Origin: a bacterium TMED221
GTDB lineage: Bacteria; Actinomycetota; Acidimicrobiia; Actinomarinales; Actinomarinaceae
Assembly (NCBI GenBank): GCA_002169115.2
Contig: NHJS02000015.1
Span: forward strand, 9,301 to 19,696
Reading direction: 5' to 3'
Length of the DNA: 10,396 nt
Each line of letters begins with the position of its first letter. Positions within the stretch are counted from its first letter, which is position 1. The notes beneath the pieces were generated by a model. That model was not told the origin of the DNA and made no database searches. It worked only from the letters and a program-made list of their open reading frames with translations. Shown piece by piece: positions 5,654 through 10,396 of the stretch. The translations under genes were made by a program, and so were the position numbers.

Positions 5654-6991
5654 ATGAACTCTAAAAATACGATAGCAGCAATATCAACTGCATATGGTAA
5701 ATCAGGGATCGGCATTATTAGAATCTCAGGCGACAATGTGTTGAAAATTATAGATGTCTTTATTAAGAAAAATCTTTTCCCTAGACTTGCCACGAATACT
5801 CTAGTCTATGATGAGCATGGTCAGGCTATTGATGACATAATCGCTATATACTATAAGTCCCCAAGTTCTTTTACAGGCGAAGACATGTTGGAGATCCAAT
5901 GTCATGGCAATCCTGTTATTTTAGACAGTATATTGTCTATCATTTGTAAAGACTTGGCATCACACGCTAAACCCGGTGAATTTACCGAAAGAGCATTTGT
6001 AAATAATAAAATTGATCTTACTCAAGTTGAGGCAGTGGCCGACATTATCAATGCTACAAACACCACATCTGCCAATGCTGCTCTAAGGTCACTTCGAGGT
6101 AGTTTTTCTAACAGTATTAATTCTATATTAGAGGATGTGCTTGATGCTAGAGCATCAATTGAAGCAGCCATAAATTTTCCAGAAGATGAGTCGCCAGATG
6201 TCACAAACGCATATATATCTGAGAAAATTAATAATTTACTGGAAAATATTATCACTCTAATTTCATCTGTAGATCATGGGATAGCTTTGAATCAAAAACC
6301 AGTTCTCGCAATAGTTGGCAAACCTAACGTCGGAAAATCTTCCTTGGCAAACCTGTTGCTTGGTGAAGACCGCTCTATAGTCTCTGATGAACCGGGCACT
6401 ACAAGAGATGCGATTCAGCATAATTTGGTACTTGATAAGTTTCATGTCACTATTATCGATACTGCTGGAATTAGAAAAACTCATAATAAAATTGAGACAG
6501 CTGGTATCTTGATGACGAAAAAGTCAGCAAAACTCTCTAGTTTGACTCTATATTTAGTAGACGACATGGTTGGCTTTGACAAGGAAGACGAAACGATATT
6601 AAAGAACAACGAGATTGATAATTTTTGGGTCATCTCAAATAAGATTGATTTATCATCTAATCCCGATCCATCTGTTAGTAACGATCGTTTTAAAACTATT
6701 CGATTATCAATACTCAAAAAAAGTGGCATTGATCTCTTAAAGCATGAATTATCTAATCATCTTATTCCTACAGACCAATCTACTGGAACTGCAAGAGCAA
6801 GACATCTAGTTCATCTCAATAAGGCGTCCGAACACCTTTACTTGTGTAAAAAATACAACGATAATCATCACTTAGACCTAGTCGCTGAAGAGTTAAAGGG
6901 AGTTCATTTAAATATGGTTCAGATCTTGGGCGGCGATATAAACGAGGATCTTTTGGATAAAATCTTCTCTGATTTTTGTATAGGTAAATGA
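5654..6991 (+). CDS. mnmE: tRNA modification GTPase MnmE
   Basis: MnmE works with MnmG to modify the wobble uridine U34 of certain tRNAs to 5-aminomethyl-type derivatives. MnmE is the GTPase and folate-binding partner. The 445 residues (E. coli 454) show the N-terminal domain opening IAAISTAYGKSGIGIIRISG and the KPGEFTERAFVNNKIDL region. An embedded G domain carries G1 GKPNVGKS (222-229), G2 DEPGTTRD (245-252), G3 DTAG (269-272) and G4 NKID (329-332). The protein ends with the C-terminal FCIGK, whose cysteine is the conserved functional one. The ATG directly abuts the yidC stop, and the end overlaps mnmG by 4 bases. No Shine-Dalgarno sequence is visible, so coupling to yidC is likely. Complete. 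Confidence 0.98.
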   Translation: MNSKNTIAAISTAYGKSGIGIIRISGDNVLKIIDVFIKKNLFPRLATNTLVYDEHGQAIDDIIAIYYKSPSSFTGEDMLEIQCHGNPVILDSILSIICKDLASHAKPGEFTERAFVNNKIDLTQVEAVADIINATNTTSANAALRSLRGSFSNSINSILEDVLDARASIEAAINFPEDESPDVTNAYISEKINNLLENIITLISSVDHGIALNQKPVLAIVGKPNVGKSSLANLLLGEDRSIVSDEPGTTRDAIQHNLVLDKFHVTIIDTAGIRKTHNKIETAGILMTKKSAKLSSLTLYLVDDMVGFDKEDETILKNNEIDNFWVISNKIDLSSNPDPSVSNDRFKTIRLSILKKSGIDLLKHELSNHLIPTDQSTGTARARHLVHLNKASEHLYLCKKYNDNHHLDLVAEELKGVHLNMVQILGGDINEDLLDKIFSDFCIGK

Positions 6992-8871
6992 TTATGGATA
7001 AGTATGATGTAATTATTGTTGGAGGTGGCCACGCCGGATGCGAGGCAGCCCATGCCTCTGCCAGTCTTGGCCGCAATGTCGCACTAATAACTCTTACAAA
7101 AAACGGCATCGGTCAAATGAGCTGTAATCCAGCAATAGGGGGGATTGGAAAATCACATTTAGCAAGAGAAATTGATGCGATGGATGGTCTTATGTGTAAA
7201 ATTGCAGACATGTCCGCATTACAAAGAAGAAAATTAAATGCAAGAAAAGGCCCTGCTGTGCAAGCGACTAGAATACAAACATGCCGCGATACTTATAAGT
7301 CAAGAATGCAGGACTCAATCTTCAAAAACCCAAACATACATGTTGTTGAGGCAATGGTTTCAAGCCTGATAATAAAGAAAAATACAGTAATTGGTGTTAT
7401 AACCAGTACAAATAATGAGCTCTATTCAGATTCAGTTGTATTAACTACTGGCACTTTTTTAGGAGGGTGCATACATATCGGGGACAAATCTTTCTCAGCC
7501 GGGAGAGCTGGTGATGAGGCATCTAATCAACTTGAAGAATTTTTTATGAAAGAAGGGTTTAAAATAGGACGTTTAAAGACAGGCACTCCGCCAAGAATTC
7601 TTAAAAGCTCTATAAATTTTGATGGGTTGCAAGCACAGCCTAGCGACATAGATTTACCTTATCTATCATACCTTCATGATCAATACGGTGTCACTTGTGA
7701 AAACATCAGAGAAATTCCATGCCACATAACACACACAAATGTAGATACTCATAACATTATTAGAGATAACCAATCACTATCCCCTCTTTTTAATGGATCT
7801 ATAGAATCTCTTGGGCCAAGATACTGCCCATCTATAGAAGACAAAGTTCACAGATTTTTTGACAAACAGTCACATCAAATATTTTTAGAACCAGAAACAT
7901 TGTCTGATAAAGAAGTTTATCCAAATGGGCTATCAACATGTTTGCCAGAAGAAATTCAATTGAAGTTCTTAAGAACTATAAGAGGCCTTGAAAACTGTAT
8001 AATAACTCAACCTGGGTATGCCATAGAATATAGTTATTTTGACCCAAGAGGTCTAACGAAAAATCTTGAAACAAAGAAAATCAAAAACTTATTTTTTGCT
8101 GGGCAGATAAATGGAACAACTGGTTATGAAGAAGCAGCCGCTCAGGGATTAGTCGCTGGTGTGAACGCCGGCAGATCTTCCATGAATAAATCTATGTGGC
8201 ACCCAAGTAGAGAAGAGGCCTACATTGGTGTTCTAATTGATGACCTTGTCACATTAGGAGTGAATGAGCCATATAGAATGTTTACAAGCAGGGCTGAACA
8301 CAGATTAAGGTTGAGAGAGGATAACGCAGACCAAAGATTAACAGAGACCGGCTATAACCTAGGCATTGTCTCAAAAGAAAGACTTGAAATGCTTGAATTA
8401 AAAAATGAAAAAATCAAGGCTGAAAGCGACAGACTAGATTCTATAAAGGTACATCCGTCATCACAAATCTCAGATCAGATAGAAAAGAAATTCAACCTAA
8501 AAATTAAAAATCTACAAACACTAAAAAGTTTGTTAAAAATGTCAGATATCAAATATTCTGATATCAAGAATTTGGATAATTTTGGAATGACTGTCAATTC
8601 AGATATAGGGCATTTAGTCGCAATACAAGAAAGGTATTCAGGATATCTAAAAAGACAAGATGCGGAAATTTCTAATATAACCAAAACAATGAGTATAAAA
8701 ATACCAAAGGACATGATTTTTAACAATATTAAAGGTTTGTCTAATGAGGCTAAAGAAAAACTAACAGAGGTTATGCCGTCAACCTTAGGTCAAGCATCTA
8801 GAATTTCTGGCATTACTCCTGCGATAATATCTCTCCTAAGAATCTATATAAAGAAAAACAATCAAGTATAA
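6988..8871 (+). CDS. mnmG: tRNA uridine-5-carboxymethylaminomethyl synthesis enzyme MnmG
   Basis: MnmG is the FAD- and NADH-dependent partner of MnmE in U34 modification. The 627-residue product (E. coli 629) has the FAD-binding GGGHAG at residues 12-17. It also has QMSCNPAIGGIGK with Cys46, the GRLKTGTPPRI motif, RYCPSIEDK with Cys280, and PGYAIEY. The AGQINGTTGYEEAAAQG signature is present, as are EPYRMFTSRAEHRL and the C-terminal helical domain ending QASRISGITPAIISLL. The called ATG overlaps the mnmE stop (ATGA). A second in-frame ATG at 6994 has AGG 9 nt upstream and gives the more usual short N-terminus (MDKYDVIIVGGG), so the true start may be 6994. Adjacency to mnmE fits the two proteins forming one complex. 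Older name gidA. Confidence 0.98.
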   Translation: MIMDKYDVIIVGGGHAGCEAAHASASLGRNVALITLTKNGIGQMSCNPAIGGIGKSHLAREIDAMDGLMCKIADMSALQRRKLNARKGPAVQATRIQTCRDTYKSRMQDSIFKNPNIHVVEAMVSSLIIKKNTVIGVITSTNNELYSDSVVLTTGTFLGGCIHIGDKSFSAGRAGDEASNQLEEFFMKEGFKIGRLKTGTPPRILKSSINFDGLQAQPSDIDLPYLSYLHDQYGVTCENIREIPCHITHTNVDTHNIIRDNQSLSPLFNGSIESLGPRYCPSIEDKVHRFFDKQSHQIFLEPETLSDKEVYPNGLSTCLPEEIQLKFLRTIRGLENCIITQPGYAIEYSYFDPRGLTKNLETKKIKNLFFAGQINGTTGYEEAAAQGLVAGVNAGRSSMNKSMWHPSREEAYIGVLIDDLVTLGVNEPYRMFTSRAEHRLRLREDNADQRLTETGYNLGIVSKERLEMLELKNEKIKAESDRLDSIKVHPSSQISDQIEKKFNLKIKNLQTLKSLLKMSDIKYSDIKNLDNFGMTVNSDIGHLVAIQERYSGYLKRQDAEISNITKTMSIKIPKDMIFNNIKGLSNEAKEKLTEVMPSTLGQASRISGITPAIISLLRIYIKKNNQV

Positions 8872-8872
8872 C

Positions 8873-8880
8873 CACCTCCT
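8873..8880 (+). other. Anti-Shine-Dalgarno-like octamer between mnmG and rsmG
   Basis: The mnmG-rsmG gap contains CACCTCCT on the plus strand, identical to the core of the usual 16S rRNA 3' end. A transcript from rsmG would carry an rRNA-like rather than a ribosome-binding sequence 15 nt before its ATG. On the minus strand the octamer reads AGGAGGTG, but the only frame after it (a TTG) stops within about ten codons. Significance unknown; chance is possible. Confidence 0.3.
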
Positions 8881-8895
8881 AAATTAACAATAAAA

Positions 8896-9567
8896 ATGCT
8901 CGATAATCAAAATGATCTAAATGAAGTTATAAAAACACTAGCGTTAGACTGTGCCAGCCCTAATAAAAAATTATTGCAGAGTTATATAGACTTGTTATTT
9001 AGATGGCATGAAAAAAATAATATTTTATCTACACGGGACAAACAATATTTTATAAAAAGAGACCTATTTGATTCACTATCTATGCTAAATAATTTGCCCG
9101 ATGGTAACTTACTTGATATTGGCACTGGCGCAGGAATACCGGGCATGCTCATATCATTTTTCAGACCTGACTCACATATTACTTTGTTAGATAGGCGTGA
9201 TAACGCTATTAGGTTTTTAGAGCATGCAAAACTTAAATTAGGAATAAATAATGTTACTATAATAAAGAGTGATGCAAAAAAAATGAATATCGAAAGTAGT
9301 CTAAATGCCGTACTTATAAAAAATTTTAGTAATAAAATAATATCTAAACTTAATTTTGAAGATAAACTTTTACACATCATAAGCATGATAAGAAATCGAA
9401 TCAAAGATAAGGTGACAATTTATATGCTGACAGGTTCGGTTGCGCTATGCATGAATGACATATCTAAAGAATTTATAGATATTTCGCAATCTAGCTTTTC
9501 TGTGAAGAAATTAGACACGCCATACTTTGATACTAATCGTTACTTGTTGGAAATAAACCATGCCTGA
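8896..9567 (+). CDS. rsmG: 16S rRNA (guanine527-N7)-methyltransferase RsmG, divergent
   Basis: RsmG uses S-adenosylmethionine to methylate G527 in the 530 loop of 16S rRNA. The 223-residue product (E. coli 207) keeps the family layout. It has YIDLLFRWHEKNN near 30-42, the SAM-binding LLDIGTGAGIPG at 72-83, a LLDRR acidic loop, IRFLEH, and DTNRYLLEI near the end. By my hand alignment to E. coli RsmG, several conserved residues differ. Arg123 is Asp, the SRAF motif with Arg139 is IKNF, the Lys165 of LKG is Thr (LTG), and the NLT motif is NIL. The Arg near the C-terminus (E. coli Arg197) is kept. The fold and position, after mnmG and before parA, make the identity firm, but activity is less certain than for its neighbours. 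No Shine-Dalgarno sequence; the end overlaps parA by 8 bases. Older name gidB. Confidence 0.9.
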   Translation: MLDNQNDLNEVIKTLALDCASPNKKLLQSYIDLLFRWHEKNNILSTRDKQYFIKRDLFDSLSMLNNLPDGNLLDIGTGAGIPGMLISFFRPDSHITLLDRRDNAIRFLEHAKLKLGINNVTIIKSDAKKMNIESSLNAVLIKNFSNKIISKLNFEDKLLHIISMIRNRIKDKVTIYMLTGSVALCMNDISKEFIDISQSSFSVKKLDTPYFDTNRYLLEINHA

Positions 9568-10324
9568 GATCCTTGCAGTTGTTAATCAGAAAGGCGGTGT
9601 TGGCAAAACAACAACTTGTATTAATTTATCTGCAAGCTTATCTAAAACCACAAGAAAAGTTCTTCTGGTTGATCTTGACCCTCAGTCAAATGCTACTCGT
9701 GGTTGTGGGGCAGACCCACATGGGCTTTCAACCAGCATTAATGACCTATTGTTAGAAAGATCAAGCGCTGATGAAACTGTTATTCAGCCAGATAATATAG
9801 ATTTTTCTTTACTGCCAGCTACACCTGACTTAACAGAAGCAGAGGTTATGTTGATTAGCTCAGAACATAAAGAGTACACTCTAAAAAAAATATTGAGTAC
9901 GCTTAACACAGAATATGATTACATAATAATTGATTGTCCGCCATCGTTAAACATTTTAACTGTTAATGCATTATCTGCAGCATCGGGTGTTTTAATCCCT
10001 GTCCAGTGTGAGTTTTTTGCTTTACAGGGCCTTAGTGAACTAATTACAACGATAGACACTATAAAAAATAGCAGTAACAAAGATCTCACAATCAAAGGGA
10101 TTGTTAGAACAATGTTTGACCCTAGAAACAATCTAGCCACAGATGTTAGTGCACAATTATTAAAATTTTTTGATGACAAGGTATACAGAACAATTATACC
10201 AAGAAACATTACTTTAGCTGAGGCACCAAGTCATGGCATGCCTGTAATAAATTATGACAAAGGATCTAAAGGAGCGCTGTCGTACTTATCGCTTGTTGGT
10301 GAAATTATCAAACAAGAAAGATAG
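9560..10324 (+). CDS. parA: Chromosome partitioning ATPase ParA (Soj)
   Basis: ParA is a deviant Walker ATPase that binds DNA nonspecifically as an ATP dimer and forms the gradient along which ParB-parS complexes move. The 254 residues contain the deviant Walker A motif KGGVGKTT (11-18) after NQ, and LLVDLDPQSNAT with the A' aspartates (about 35-46). DCPPSLNILTVNAL, with the conserved DCPP at 125-128, follows. Further family segments are VQCEFFALQGLSEL and, near the end, IPRNITLAEAPSHGMPVI. The length is that of chromosomal Soj/ParA proteins without an N-terminal DNA-binding domain. The ATG lies within the end of rsmG, with a weak GGA 9 nt upstream. parB follows after 40 bases, and a parS site lies in recF. 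Confidence 0.97.
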   Translation: MPEILAVVNQKGGVGKTTTCINLSASLSKTTRKVLLVDLDPQSNATRGCGADPHGLSTSINDLLLERSSADETVIQPDNIDFSLLPATPDLTEAEVMLISSEHKEYTLKKILSTLNTEYDYIIIDCPPSLNILTVNALSAASGVLIPVQCEFFALQGLSELITTIDTIKNSSNKDLTIKGIVRTMFDPRNNLATDVSAQLLKFFDDKVYRTIIPRNITLAEAPSHGMPVINYDKGSKGALSYLSLVGEIIKQER

Positions 10325-10352
10325 TATTCTATACTTCTTGACCATACCGAGT

Positions 10353-10358
10353 TATATT
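10353..10358 (+). promoter_or_regulatory. -10-like hexamer immediately before parB
   Basis: TATATT at 10353-10358 ends 6 nt before the parB ATG, resembling the spacing seen at dnaN and rpmH. A TTGACC at 10338-10343 is too close to serve as its -35. The parA-parB gap has no Shine-Dalgarno sequence. This is a weak call in A/T-rich DNA, and parB may simply be read from the upstream transcript. Confidence 0.2.
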
Positions 10359-10364
10359 TAGCTT

Positions 10365-10396
10365 ATGAGTAAAAGAAAAGCACTTGGTTCTGGACT
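10365..10396 (+). CDS. parB: Chromosome partitioning protein ParB (first codons only; runs off the right edge)
   Basis: Only ten full codons and part of an eleventh are present, reading MSKRKALGSG then CT. This matches the characteristic ParB N-terminus (MSKK+GLGRGL type), which carries the ParA-stimulating basic segment. The position 40 bases after parA on the same strand supports the call. ParB is the CTPase that loads on parS and spreads along flanking DNA. Its parS-binding domain lies beyond the window. Confidence 0.85.
   Translation, partial: MSKRKALGSG

Noticed and set aside
8982..9404. 140-codon open frame on the minus strand opposite rsmG
   Set aside because: It lies wholly within the rsmG coding region, is low in complexity (Leu/Ile/Ser/Phe-rich), has no recognisable motif, and the plus-strand product is clearly RsmG.
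10338..10358. TTGACC plus TATATT as a normal parB promoter
   Set aside because: The spacer would be only 9 bp, far too short for a sigma-70 promoter.

Overview
This window is the replication-origin neighbourhood of an AT-rich gammaproteobacterial chromosome. The order recF–dnaN–dnaA, then rpmH–rnpA–yidD–yidC–mnmE–mnmG–rsmG–parA–parB in the opposite direction, is the classic arrangement around dnaA in Pseudomonas-like gammaproteobacteria. Protein lengths and motifs agree with that assignment. The A/T-rich codon use, very short spacers and overlapping genes suggest a streamlined free-living or host-associated lineage, but the sequence alone does not fix the genus. I see no tRNA, rRNA, insertion sequence, CRISPR array, phage gene or foreign-looking island.

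Layout. The left arm (1..3243) is on the minus strand: dnaA (initiator), dnaN (sliding clamp) and the N-terminal two-thirds of recF (gap repair), which runs off the left edge. The 171-bp dnaA–dnaN spacer, extending slightly into the dnaA 3' end, holds near-match DnaA boxes beside a very A/T-rich stretch and is my best candidate for oriC. A 90-bp divergent promoter region (3244..3333) separates dnaA from rpmH. The right arm (3334..10396) is on the plus strand and is tightly packed, with several overlaps: ribosomal protein L34, RNase P protein, the membrane-insertion pair YidD/YidC, the tRNA wobble-uridine modification pair MnmE/MnmG, the 16S rRNA methyltransferase RsmG, and the segregation proteins ParA and ParB (ParB only begins here). 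A 16-bp parS site, the target of ParB, lies inside recF.

How the genes work together. The window joins initiation and processivity of replication (DnaA, DnaN, RecF), origin segregation (ParA, ParB, parS), translation and RNA maturation (L34, RnpA, MnmEG, RsmG) and membrane protein insertion (YidD, YidC).

The unusual points are local. yidC is cut by one in-frame TAA although homology is unbroken on both sides. RsmG appears to lack several basic residues conserved in the family. parS overlaps a conserved RecF peptide. dnaN, rpmH and perhaps parB have a -10-like hexamer 6–7 nt before the ATG, which would give leaderless mRNAs. I do not see a previously undescribed multi-gene system here.
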